Notes: generated by a model from the letters alone, not told the origin. DNA of 39,157 bases from Anaerobutyricum stercoris (GCA_019116455.1 DXBR01000024.1:1-39157), one strand, 5' to 3'; shown: positions 1 to 7,169, counted from the stretch's first letter. A program made the numbers and translations.

Positions 1-999
1 TTCGTTTTGCATCCGGATTTCCGTGATAATTTGCTGGCAGTTCTGATCGTGATATGGATATGCGGAAGTGTGTTCAGTATCCTTCGTCTGATGAAAAAGT
101 CGAGGGAAGTGCAGAAAGTAATACGCGCCAACGCCTGTACGGACAATCCGAGAGCAGCTGAGATACTGGCATCCATCGATTCGGAATGTCCTTTGCCTGT
201 TCGCGTTTGTTCCGGCATATCGGTTCCGGTGCTGGCAGGATACTTTCGTCCGGCCATCTATTTTCCGGATTATCCGTACACCGATGAACAGCTGCGCTAT
301 GTGATTCTTCATGAATACACCCACTGGAAACGCCATGATATCTGGAAGAAGCTGCTCATGAACGTTATCTGTGTACTGATCTGGTGGAACCCGGCTGTCT
401 ATGTCATCCGGAAAGAAGTCACACAGCTGATTGAGTTTCGCTGTGACAAGACATTGTCCAAAGATTTCAGTGAAGAAGAGATACTCGATTATCTGGATAT
501 ACTGCTGACCAGCTTCGAGCGGGCACAGAATCCACTCATCAAAACGAATCTCTACACCATAGAGTTTGTGAACACTTCCAAACAGTACACCATACGGCAG
601 AGATTCGACCTGCTGCTTCAACGGTACACGGTCACTCACCGCAGGTGGCTGATGCAGACATTGATTGTGCTGCTGGGTCTGGGATGGATGTTCTGTTCGT
701 ATTATTTTATATTGCAGACGAAATATGCTGCATCGGAGGACGCTTTGTGGACTCCTAATAGAGTTGAGAGAAAGGTAGTATATGTGTCCAATGGTGATAA
801 TACTTATTTAGAAGAACAAGCTGATGGCTCCTATTTGTTTTATTATAATGGAACTCCAATGGAAGTACCAGCTGAAGACGTTGAGGCAGGACTCTACGAT
901 GTTTATCCTATTGTGGAATATCAGGAAGAAAGTAAAAATGTTTTCGTAAAGTTTTTTATAATGATAAAGGAAAACATTGAAAATATATTTTTAGATTAG
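1..999 (+). CDS. BlaR1-like M56 membrane metalloprotease, 5' truncated by the window
   Basis: The reading frame is open from base 1, so the gene starts upstream and about 332 C-terminal residues are visible. The zinc protease motif HEYTH (fragment residues 104-108) is followed by a downstream acidic ligand in the IEFRCDK motif (Glu about 145), as in family M56 (BlaR1/MecR1). A membrane segment lies just after HEYTH (LLMNVICVLIWW), and another at about 218-238 (LIVLLGLGWMFCSYYFIL). The protein ends in an extracellular tail of about 90 residues, not a penicillin-binding domain. Family members cleave a BlaI-type repressor after sensing an outside signal; a blaI-like gene would be expected just upstream but is outside the window. 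The last third is visibly more AT-rich than the protease part. It sits 11 bp upstream of a secreted peptide gene. Family assignment is secure; the ligand is unknown. Confidence 0.85.
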   Translation, partial: FVLHPDFRDNLLAVLIVIWICGSVFSILRLMKKSREVQKVIRANACTDNPRAAEILASIDSECPLPVRVCSGISVPVLAGYFRPAIYFPDYPYTDEQLRYVILHEYTHWKRHDIWKKLLMNVICVLIWWNPAVYVIRKEVTQLIEFRCDKTLSKDFSEEEILDYLDILLTSFERAQNPLIKTNLYTIEFVNTSKQYTIRQRFDLLLQRYTVTHRRWLMQTLIVLLGLGWMFCSYYFILQTKYAASEDALWTPNRVERKVVYVSNGDNTYLEEQADGSYLFYYNGTPMEVPAEDVEAGLYDVYPIVEYQEESKNVFVKFFIMIKENIENIFLD

Positions 1000-1010
1000 G
1001 AGGAATAATT

Positions 1011-1253
1011 ATGAAACTGATGAAAAGATTAGCAATCGGTGTGATGGCAGCAACTATGGCATTTTCGGCAATGCCGGCAGCGATACCAGCGATGATTCAG
1101 ATGCCAGCAGCGGTGGAAGCGGCAGAGATTGAACCGCGGGCTGATGTGGTTTATTGGATTTATCGTACGTTGGATGATGGAACTATTCAGAAACGCCGCT
1201 GGAATGAAACAAGAGGTTATTGGGTAGATCCAGATTGGATTGATGTAAACTAA
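1011..1253 (+). CDS. Small secreted Trp/Tyr-rich peptide
   Basis: Eighty codons with a strong RBS (AGGAGG, 7 bp before ATG). Residues 1-38 form a signal peptide: Lys/Arg start, Ala/Met-rich hydrophobic core, and a likely signal peptidase site near VEA-AE. The mature part would be about 40 residues and contains YWIYR, RRW and YWVDPDW, giving four tryptophans, three tyrosines and no cysteine. It is 11 bp downstream of the M56 protease gene and followed by a terminator, so the two are almost certainly cotranscribed. I recognise no named family. By context it could be a signal, ligand or secreted effector linked to the M56 sensor; this is inference. That it is a real gene is supported by RBS, signal peptide and operon position. 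Confidence 0.75.
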   Translation: MKLMKRLAIGVMAATMAFSAMPAAIPAMIQMPAAVEAAEIEPRADVVYWIYRTLDDGTIQKRRWNETRGYWVDPDWIDVN

Positions 1254-1270
1254 TCGAACAAAAAGAATGA

Positions 1271-1379
1271 AGAGGAAAGAGCTGTTATAAAACATACTGC
1301 AAAACAGAAAAAAGTGTATTTTTAGTAAATGATACACCGTGTTCTGTACAGTATAGTTTGTGTAACAGCTCTTTCTTTT
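1271..1379 (+). terminator. Long-hairpin terminator closing the M56/peptide operon
   Basis: A perfect 12-bp arm AAAGAGCTGTTA (1276-1287) pairs with TAACAGCTCTTT (1363-1374), extended outward by G-C, G-U and A-U pairs, and followed by CTTTTT. The intervening 75 bases continue the fold imperfectly (ATACTG/CAGTAT, ACAGAA/TTCTGT, GTGTAT/ATACAC), so almost the whole 109 bases is one long imperfect palindrome. This is far longer than an ordinary terminator and could be a small palindromic element reused as one. Confidence 0.75.
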
Positions 1380-1434
1380 TGATTTGTTTGGTTAAATGAC
1401 CATTCCATATTATGGTTTCTCTGATGGTTTTTCT

Positions 1435-1449
1435 GAACGGGGCCCGTTC
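1435..1449. repeat. Perfect 15-bp palindrome GAACGGGGCCCGTTC
   Basis: Seven-base arms around one central base in the gap between the peptide operon terminator and the trxA promoter. It ends about 90 bp upstream of the trxA -35 box. It could be a protein-binding site or a weak hairpin (5-bp stem, followed by TTCTTTG). Nothing else is recognisable between 1380 and 1540. Confidence 0.3.
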
Positions 1450-1540
1450 TTCTTTGTCCAACTAAAAGCAAAACAAGTATTAAAAGACAAATATCGCCGT
1501 CTTCCTTCCTCCCCGAAATATTTCGTAAGAAAAAATCTCA

Positions 1541-1570
1541 TTGACAAATCCCGCAGCCATGTATAATAAT
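1541..1570 (+). promoter_or_regulatory. Sigma-A promoter of trxA
   Basis: TTGACA at 1541-1546 and an AT-rich -10 region TATAATAAT at 1562-1570. The spacer is 15 to 18 bp depending on the hexamer chosen. Transcription would start near 1575, leaving a leader of about 230 nt before the trxA start. Confidence 0.7.
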
Positions 1571-1574
1571 AAAA

Positions 1575-1806
1575 AACAAACCCCATGATTTTGTTTATCA
1601 GATGTGGAAAGACTCCCGCTTTTATAGGCGGTGAAAATAATTAAGCTACATCGGTGGCGGAAGCTGATTCCTGATCTTATAAACGCTCCGCAAGGATGCG
1701 CAGGGATTCGGATTGGAAGATGTCAGCTGTCGCTGACACGAATCACGCGCCAAGACTTGCGGGCGGGTCTTGAATTGTGTGTGTTGTTTTTAGAAAGGAA
1801 GATACT
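1575..1806 (+). promoter_or_regulatory. Long structured 5' leader of trxA, class unknown
   Basis: A nested fold is visible: GCGC (1699-1702) and GATTCG (1706-1711) pair with CGAATC (1739-1744) and GCGC (1747-1750), enclosing a hairpin GTCAGC/GCTGAC (1722-1727/1732-1737). Just downstream CAAGAC...GTCTTG (1751-1772) forms a second hairpin followed by a U-rich run (1782-1791), resembling a terminator. CCGCAAG (1688-1694) can instead pair with CTTGCGG (1756-1762) inside that hairpin, giving mutually exclusive folds as in riboswitches or attenuators. I could not match it to any riboswitch consensus I know. No convincing leader ORF with an RBS was found. Confidence 0.45.
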
Positions 1807-2118
1807 ATGGCAATTATTAAGATAACGAACGCTAATTTTGATAAAGAAGTATTACAGTCGGACAAGCCGGTGCTCATTGATTTCTGGGCGTCCTGGTGCG
1901 GACCTTGTCAGATGCTGTCTCCGATTATTGAGGAGGTGGCCGCTGAGGTCAGCGATGTGAAGATTGGTAAGATCAATGTGGACGAGGAGCCGCAGCTGGC
2001 GGCTCAGTTCGGAGTGATGAGCATTCCGACGCTGGTTGTGATGAATCAGAGCAAGGTTGTGAATCAGTCCGTGGGCTACATTGGCAAAGAAGAAGTTCTG
2101 GCGCTGATCGGCAAATGA
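1807..2118 (+). CDS. trxA: Thioredoxin
   Basis: A 103-residue cytosolic disulfide reductase with the WCGPC active site at residues 30-34 and the cis-proline in SIPT (Pro74), both diagnostic. Length is normal for bacterial thioredoxin. The ATG follows AAAGGAAG by a proper distance; an in-frame ATG at 1777 has no RBS and would add ten residues absent from the family. It lies behind a long structured leader and overlaps the phosphopantetheinyl transferase gene by 4 bp (ATGA), so translation is likely coupled. No thioredoxin reductase gene is adjacent. Confidence 0.95.
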   Translation: MAIIKITNANFDKEVLQSDKPVLIDFWASWCGPCQMLSPIIEEVAAEVSDVKIGKINVDEEPQLAAQFGVMSIPTLVVMNQSKVVNQSVGYIGKEEVLALIGK

Positions 2119-2801
2119 TGAGCGCGTGGCCGGTGCATCTTTATATTATGAGGACTGATGCTCTGGATGATCCGCGGGAGCACGCGGAGTGGGAGAGCGA
2201 ACTGCCGGAAGGCAGATGGCAGAAGGCGGTTCTTCCCATACAGATACAGGACAGGAAAAACAGTGCCGGGGCAGGCTGGCTGCTCCGGTATGTGTTTGAG
2301 AGGGAAGGCGTGCCTTTTTCGGAGGCGGCGGTGACATGCGGGCCGCATGGGAAGCCCTGCCACGAGAAGCTGCATTTTAATCTCTCTCATTCCGGGGAGT
2401 ATGTGATCTGCGCTGTGGGGCAGCGGGAGATCGGCTGCGATATCCAGAAGATAAAACCCTGCAGGGAGCGGATGGTGCGCCGGTTTTTCTCAGACGAGGA
2501 GCAGGAATACATTTTATCTGCCGAAGGGCAGGAGAGAGATCTCAGGTTTATTACGCTCTGGAGCAGGAAGGAAAGTCTGCTGAAGCGAACAGGGGAAGGT
2601 CTTACGAGAGAGCTTCCGGAGGTTTCTTGCCTGTCCGGCGGCTGTTTTTATGAGAAGCAGCTGGAAGATTATGTGATCTGCGTCTGCTGCGGGGAACCGG
2701 CGGACGATAGTGGAGAGAAGTTCTGTGTGATTGTCTCTGAAAATGTTTTGACGGAGTACGTGCGTCCGTCCCAGTGCCTGCGTCTGGCGGAAGCAGATTG
2801 A
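2115..2801 (+). CDS. Sfp-type 4'-phosphopantetheinyl transferase
   Basis: A 228-residue enzyme that transfers phosphopantetheine from CoA to carrier proteins. The Sfp-type signatures are NLSHSG (89-94), GCDI (107-110), RRFFS (122-126) and WSRKE (149-153). Mg-binding Asp109 and Glu153 are present, but the second acidic residue of the usual DIE motif is Gln111 (DIQ). The start ATG overlaps the trxA stop. The Sfp class normally serves NRPS, PKS or other secondary carrier proteins rather than only fatty-acid ACP, yet no such megasynthase is in the window. The alternative is that it is the sole or a second PPTase acting on ACP. Confidence 0.85.
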   Translation: MMSAWPVHLYIMRTDALDDPREHAEWESELPEGRWQKAVLPIQIQDRKNSAGAGWLLRYVFEREGVPFSEAAVTCGPHGKPCHEKLHFNLSHSGEYVICAVGQREIGCDIQKIKPCRERMVRRFFSDEEQEYILSAEGQERDLRFITLWSRKESLLKRTGEGLTRELPEVSCLSGGCFYEKQLEDYVICVCCGEPADDSGEKFCVIVSENVLTEYVRPSQCLRLAEAD

Positions 2802-2826
2802 CAATTGTTGGGGAATGCAATATAAT
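2798..2826 (+). promoter_or_regulatory. Perfect consensus sigma-A promoter for the SEL1-like gene
   Basis: TTGACA (2798-2803), a 17-bp spacer and TATAAT (2821-2826), matching the sigma-A consensus at all twelve positions. The -35 box contains the stop codon of the phosphopantetheinyl transferase gene. Confidence 0.85.
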
Positions 2827-2934
2827 TTTGGTGTATTTGCAGGTTGTTGTTCCGCTTAAGGACAGAAGTGTTTGGGGACAGAAAACAGCTGGAAATACAG
2901 TTGCAAAGGAAACAGTTGTCAGGAGGACAGGGAA

Positions 2935-3597
2935 TTGGAACAGTCAAAGATTGATGCCATGATGGATGGCAGAACTCTTACAAAAGAAAATATTTTAAAT
3001 ATGTATCAAATGGTCCGGAGTGCTTCGGATGCGGAGGAGAAAAAGAATGTGATGAAGCATTCCGTTTTTTTTGTGGGACAGCTTCCGCTGAAGGAGAATC
3101 ATGTGGTAGATGTGGAGAAGACGGAACGGCTTGTGAATATCACAGTGCCGCTTGATGAGCTTGAGACATATATGCAGTATCTGCTGGAAGGTCTGGCGAC
3201 TCAGACTCTGCTGTTAAAGAAGGAGAACGGGGAATACGCGGTGAACACCAAGTATGAGAATACGGTGGTGAAGGCCCGTAAGATTGCCAGGGCTTATCAG
3301 ATGGAACAGGAGAAGGCCAGGGAGGACTCCCTGCCGAAGGCGAAGAAAATGTACCAGATGGGAACGAAGTATTATCATTCCGGACAGTACACGGAGGCGG
3401 CCGCCTGTTTCATGAATGCGGTGGAGATGGCGGATTACCGGATGGCGTGCTACAGCCTTGCCATGATGTATATGGAAGGAAAGGGTGTGGACGCTTCTTT
3501 GAGCGAGGCGCTCTATTATGCCCGCAAGGCTATTGTGCAGGGCGGCGTTATAGCGGAGCCGCTGGAGAAAGAGATTCTGGAGAGGATGAATCAATAA
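2935..3597 (+). CDS. SEL1/TPR-repeat protein of unknown function
   Basis: A 220-residue soluble protein. The chosen start is TTG 2935, which has AGGAGG at 2921-2926 at ideal spacing; the in-frame ATG at 2872 has no RBS and adds a non-conserved tail. Residues about 1-120 are an unrecognised helical domain containing SVFFVGQLPL and LETYMQYLLEGLATQ. Residues about 145-215 contain TPR/SEL1-type repeats (KYYHSGQYTEAAACFMNAVE and SLAMMYMEGKGVDASLSEAL), suggesting a protein-protein scaffold. It has its own strong promoter and is read toward the foldase lipoprotein gene 51 bp downstream. Partners are unknown. Confidence 0.75.
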   Translation: MEQSKIDAMMDGRTLTKENILNMYQMVRSASDAEEKKNVMKHSVFFVGQLPLKENHVVDVEKTERLVNITVPLDELETYMQYLLEGLATQTLLLKKENGEYAVNTKYENTVVKARKIARAYQMEQEKAREDSLPKAKKMYQMGTKYYHSGQYTEAAACFMNAVEMADYRMACYSLAMMYMEGKGVDASLSEALYYARKAIVQGGVIAEPLEKEILERMNQ

Positions 3598-3648
3598 TAA
3601 TTCTGCGGCGGGGCAGAAAAGAGGATGGAAAAGAAAGGAATTGGAAAA

Positions 3649-4770
3649 ATGAGAAAGAAAGTATTGGCAGCCAGTCTGGCACTGGCTCTTGCAGCAGCAA
3701 TGATAGGAGGCTGTGGAAACAGCAGGGATAACGATACAGCTCCGGAGGCTACCACCACGGAGAGTCAGGCGCAGACAACAGCCACAGTGGATTACAGCCA
3801 GGGACTCAATGAGGATGGCACACTGGCAGGAAACGACGGCAATTATGTGACTCTGTGCGATTATTCAGCCATTGAGATTCCGGAGAGTGAGATCACAGTG
3901 GAAGACAGCGAGGTAGATACGGAAGTGGATTCTCTCATGGCGAATTTTCAGACAGAGAATCAGATAAAAGACAGAGCAGTCAAAGACGGCGATGTGGTAA
4001 ATATTGATTATGTGGGAACGATAGACGGCAAAGAATTTGACGGCGGCAGCGCAGAAGGAGCTAATCTGACCATCGGTTCCGGTTCTTTTATTGATGATTT
4101 TGAAGATCAGCTGATCGGACATAAGCCGGGTGAAGAAGTGCAGGTGAAAGTGACCTTCCCGGATGATTATTCTTCAGAAGATGTGGCCGGAAAGGATGCG
4201 GTATTTGCCACAACCATCAATTATATCAGTGAGACGGTCACTCCGGATCTGACAGATGATTTTGTCAAGGAGAATCTGCAGGAGGCGTATGGTTACACAT
4301 CTGTAGATGACATGAGAAAGAAAATTCGCCAGAATCTTGAAAATAATAATAAGTATAATTATGTCTGGACTTATATGATGGATAATTCAACTTTTGAAGA
4401 GATTCCTAAAGAACTGGTGGAGCCGCAGCTCAACGTTATGATCGACGGTCTGGAAGCCAGCCTGTCTCTGCAGGGCGCGACTCTGGAGGATTACCTTACC
4501 AGCAGCGGCTATGAAGATGAGGAAGAGCTCCGGGATGCTTATTATGCGGATTGCGAGAATATGGTAAAGACGTATCTGATCGCGGATAAAGTGGCGAAGG
4601 AACAGAATCTGCAGGCAACCGACGAGGAAGTGACATCATATTTCAAAGAGTTTTACAACACGGATAATTATGATAGTTATGTAGATTATTACACACGCCC
4701 ATATATCAACCGCACGGTGTTAAACAATATGGTTACAGAGAATCTGGCAGATATGGCGCAGGTGAAATAA
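3649..4770 (+). CDS. Lipoprotein trigger-factor-like FKBP peptidyl-prolyl isomerase
   Basis: A 373-residue protein with a lipoprotein signal peptide (MRKK..., lipobox IGGC at about residues 19-22), so it should be lipid-anchored outside the membrane. After a Thr/Glu-rich linker comes an FKBP domain at about 95-195 (VVNIDYVGTIDGKEFDGG, IGSGSFIDDFEDQLIG, VTFPDDY), then a helical region at about 200-360 resembling the trigger factor C-terminal chaperone domain. The ribosome-binding N-domain of cytosolic trigger factor is absent. It therefore looks like an extracytoplasmic foldase, functionally similar to PrsA. ATG 3649 is chosen over 3625 because AAGGAA precedes it at good spacing and it begins directly with the signal peptide. 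Confidence 0.85.
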   Translation: MRKKVLAASLALALAAAMIGGCGNSRDNDTAPEATTTESQAQTTATVDYSQGLNEDGTLAGNDGNYVTLCDYSAIEIPESEITVEDSEVDTEVDSLMANFQTENQIKDRAVKDGDVVNIDYVGTIDGKEFDGGSAEGANLTIGSGSFIDDFEDQLIGHKPGEEVQVKVTFPDDYSSEDVAGKDAVFATTINYISETVTPDLTDDFVKENLQEAYGYTSVDDMRKKIRQNLENNNKYNYVWTYMMDNSTFEEIPKELVEPQLNVMIDGLEASLSLQGATLEDYLTSSGYEDEEELRDAYYADCENMVKTYLIADKVAKEQNLQATDEEVTSYFKEFYNTDNYDSYVDYYTRPYINRTVLNNMVTENLADMAQVK

Positions 4771-4794
4771 CATTTCATCAGAATAACAGCGGAT

Positions 4795-4867
4795 GGGGAG
4801 GAAGGACCTCCGCAGCCGCCGCGCAGATATAAATGTTTTATAACGGATGAAGAAAAGGGAGGTCCTG
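4795..4867 (+). promoter_or_regulatory. Alternative pairings around the pyrH ribosome-binding site
   Basis: GGACCTCC (4804-4811) is the exact reverse complement of GGAGGTCC (4858-4865), which contains the pyrH Shine-Dalgarno sequence. The same CCTCC (4807-4811) can instead pair with GGAGG at 4797-4801 in a small hairpin. The three segments could therefore form an on/off switch for pyrH translation. No U-tract follows, so this is not a terminator. Confidence 0.35.
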
Positions 4868-5581
4868 ATGAAAGATTTAAAAAGCTTAAACCGGGTATTA
4901 TTAAAACTGAGCGGAGAAGCGCTGGCCGGAGACAAGAAAACTGGTTTTGACGAGGCGACTGTTCTCGACGTGGCAAGACAGGTGAAGCAGGTGGTGGATT
5001 CCGGAATTCAGGTTGCCATCGTGATCGGAGGCGGCAATTTCTGGAGGGGAAGAACCAGCGAGAATATGGACCGCACGAAGGCGGATCAGATCGGCATGCT
5101 GGCCACTGTCATGAACTGCATTTATGTGTCGGATATGTTCCGTCATGCAGGTATGAAAACAAAGGTTTACACACCGTTTGCCTGCGGCGCTTTTACAGAG
5201 CTGTTTTCTAAAGACGACGCAGTGGCTGAGCTTGAGAGAGGAACCGTTACATTTTTTGCCGGAGGAACCGGACATCCGTATTTCTCCACAGATACGGCGA
5301 CGGCGCTCAGGGCCATTGAGATTGAGGCGGACGCTATTCTGCTTGCAAAAGCCATCGACGGAGTGTATGACAGCGATCCGAAGGTGAATCCGGATGCGGT
5401 GAAGTATGATGAGATTTCCCTGGACGAAGTTCTGGCTAAGAAGCTGGGTGTTATTGATCTTACGGCGACCATCATGTGTCTGGAAAATAAAATGCCTCTG
5501 GTAATCTTCGGGCTCAATGAAAAGGACAGTATCGCTGCGACCATGGACGGCAGATTCAACGGAACTTACGTGACGGTTTAG
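4868..5581 (+). CDS. pyrH: Uridylate kinase (UMP kinase)
   Basis: A 237-residue enzyme that phosphorylates UMP to UDP with ATP in pyrimidine nucleotide synthesis; it acts as a cytosolic hexamer. Amino-acid-kinase family motifs are present: LLKLSGEAL near the N-terminus, VIGGGNFWRGR (about 54-64), GGTGHPYFSTDTATALRA (about 133-150) and KAIDGVYDSDP (about 162-172). Start ATG 4868 follows GGGAGGTCC; an in-frame ATG at 4847 lacks spacing. In many Firmicutes pyrH-frr follows rpsB-tsf, but here the upstream neighbour is a foldase lipoprotein gene and rpsB and tsf are not present. Confidence 0.95.
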   Translation: MKDLKSLNRVLLKLSGEALAGDKKTGFDEATVLDVARQVKQVVDSGIQVAIVIGGGNFWRGRTSENMDRTKADQIGMLATVMNCIYVSDMFRHAGMKTKVYTPFACGAFTELFSKDDAVAELERGTVTFFAGGTGHPYFSTDTATALRAIEIEADAILLAKAIDGVYDSDPKVNPDAVKYDEISLDEVLAKKLGVIDLTATIMCLENKMPLVIFGLNEKDSIAATMDGRFNGTYVTV

Positions 5582-5647
5582 GTGTTTTTCAGACCGGAAT
5601 CAAAGAGTATTACGGCAGGGCAGCCGGGACGTCTGACTGGAAAAACA

Positions 5648-5676
5648 TTGACAAAATTGTACGATTGATGTAAATT
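5648..5676 (+). promoter_or_regulatory. Sigma-A promoter of frr
   Basis: TTGACA (5648-5653), 17-bp spacer, TAAATT (5671-5676). It lies in the 175-bp gap between pyrH and frr and gives a leader of about 75 nt, so frr can be transcribed independently of pyrH. Confidence 0.65.
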
Positions 5677-5756
5677 ATGTGTATATTCGGAGTCATATTT
5701 TTCGATGAGAAAAATAGTGGCGCAGAGATTGAAAACAGGATGCAGGAGGTTACATT

Positions 5757-6302
5757 ATGATAGAAAAATATACCGAGAAAATGCAGAAGTCCGTGGATAA
5801 CCTGGAGAGCGAATATAATTCAATCCGGGCGGGAAGAGCGAACCCGCATGTTCTCGACAGAATTAAGGTAGATTATTACGGAACACCTACTCCTCTTCAG
5901 CAGGTAGGCAACATCACAGTGCCGGAACCGCGTATCATTTGTATCCAGCCGTGGGAGACTTCTCTTCTTAAGCCTATTGAGAAGGCAATCCAGCAGTCTG
6001 ACGTGGGTATTCATCCGACCAACGATGGCAAGATGATTCGTCTGATCTTCCCTGAGCTTACGGAAGAACACAGAAAAGAGCTGGTCAAAGATGTGAAGAA
6101 AAAGGCAGAGGGCGCTAAAGTAGCTATCCGTAACATCAGAAGAGACGCCAATGATTTTCTGAAGAAGGCAAACAAGAACGGGGATATTACCGAAGATGAA
6201 CTGAAGACAGAGCAGAACAAGGTTCAGAAAGAAACAGATAAGTATATTAAAGTGGTTGACGAAGCCATGGATAAGAAGTCACAGGAGATTCTGACAGTAT
6301 AA
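5757..6302 (+). CDS. frr: Ribosome recycling factor
   Basis: A 181-residue protein that, with EF-G, splits post-termination ribosomes. Typical sequence: NLESEYNSIRAGRANPHVLDRIKVDYYGTP near the N-terminus, RLIFPELTEEHRKELVKDVKKKAE in the middle and a C-terminal helix ending MDKKSQEILTV. Length is close to the usual 185. ATG 5757 has AGGAGG seven bases upstream. It is the last gene before a strong terminator, in the conserved order pyrH-frr-uppS-cdsA. Confidence 0.96.
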   Translation: MIEKYTEKMQKSVDNLESEYNSIRAGRANPHVLDRIKVDYYGTPTPLQQVGNITVPEPRIICIQPWETSLLKPIEKAIQQSDVGIHPTNDGKMIRLIFPELTEEHRKELVKDVKKKAEGAKVAIRNIRRDANDFLKKANKNGDITEDELKTEQNKVQKETDKYIKVVDEAMDKKSQEILTV

Positions 6303-6356
6303 AGGTTATCTGCTGCAATCCTTGTTTTGGGCATGTGGATGGAGAATATTTTCGAA

Positions 6357-6395
6357 AACCAGGCAGCCGGGATGACTGGCTTCCTGGTTTTTCTT
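6357..6395 (+). terminator. Intrinsic terminator between frr and uppS
   Basis: AACCAGG (6357-6363) pairs with CCTGGTT (6383-6389); AGCC and GGCT extend the stem inside; TTTT(T)CTT follows. It ends only about 35 bp before the uppS start, and no promoter fits in the remaining gap. Confidence 0.85.
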
Positions 6396-6429
6396 GTGAA
6401 CATGAAAAAAGATGACCGGAGGGAAAATT

Positions 6430-7155
6430 ATGGAAAAGGAACTGAATGGAAAGCTGTGTCAGATCCCGGAACATGTGGCGATCATTCTGGATGGAAACGG
6501 CCGCTGGGCCAGGAAGCGCCTGATGCCGAGAAATATGGGACATTCTCAGGGAGCCAAGGTGGTGGAGCAGATATGTGAGGACGCCTGGGATCTGGGGATC
6601 AAATATCTGACAGTTTATGCGTTCTCCACAGAGAACTGGAACCGTCCGCAGAAAGAAGTAAATGCGCTGATGAAGCTGCTGCGGAGGTATCTCGTAGACT
6701 GTATCGAGCGGACCTCAAAAAATAATATGCGTGTCCGGGTCATTGGAGAGAAATCAAGGCTCGCTGACGATATCCGGGAAGCCATTGATGAATTGGAGAG
6801 AGTATCGGCCGGCAACACAGGGCTGAATTTTACCATTGCCCTCAATTATGGCAGCCGGGATGAGATGGTGCGCGCCATGCGCCACATGGCGGCGGACTGC
6901 TGCGATGGCATCCGGAAGCCGGAGGAGATAACAGAGGAAGTATTTTCCTCGTATCTTGATACGAGAGAACTTCCGGATCCGGATTTGATGATCCGGACCA
7001 GCGGCGAGCAGCGGCTGTCCAACTGGATGCTGTGGCAGCTTGCCTATACCGAATTTTATTTCACCGATGTGCTCTGGCCGGATTTCAATAAAAAAGAATT
7101 AATACGTGCCATCGAGTATTATAATACAAGGGAGAGAAGATTCGGAGGTATCTGA
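6430..7155 (+). CDS. uppS: Undecaprenyl diphosphate synthase
   Basis: A 241-residue cis-prenyltransferase that extends farnesyl diphosphate with isopentenyl diphosphate to make the C55 lipid carrier for peptidoglycan. Signature motifs: IILDGNGRWARKR (with the catalytic Asp) near residue 20, AFSTENWNRP at about 68-77, and RTSGEQRLSNW (about 194-204) with FTDVLWPDF near the end. ATG 6430 follows GGAGGG; the in-frame ATG 6412 lacks an RBS. First gene of a tight run uppS-cdsA-dxr-rseP-ispG. With a terminator just upstream and no clear promoter after it, expression may depend on readthrough. Confidence 0.95.
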   Translation: MEKELNGKLCQIPEHVAIILDGNGRWARKRLMPRNMGHSQGAKVVEQICEDAWDLGIKYLTVYAFSTENWNRPQKEVNALMKLLRRYLVDCIERTSKNNMRVRVIGEKSRLADDIREAIDELERVSAGNTGLNFTIALNYGSRDEMVRAMRHMAADCCDGIRKPEEITEEVFSSYLDTRELPDPDLMIRTSGEQRLSNWMLWQLAYTEFYFTDVLWPDFNKKELIRAIEYYNTRERRFGGI

Positions 7156-7169
7156 GGGAGAGGAGATTT

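Noticed and set aside
1631..1825. 64-codon frame in the trxA leader
   Set aside because: No proper RBS, overlaps the trxA start out of frame, and its sequence looks like translated RNA structure.
5582..5647. CAGAC...GTCTG repeat after pyrH as a terminator
   Set aside because: Long loop, short stem and no U-tract.
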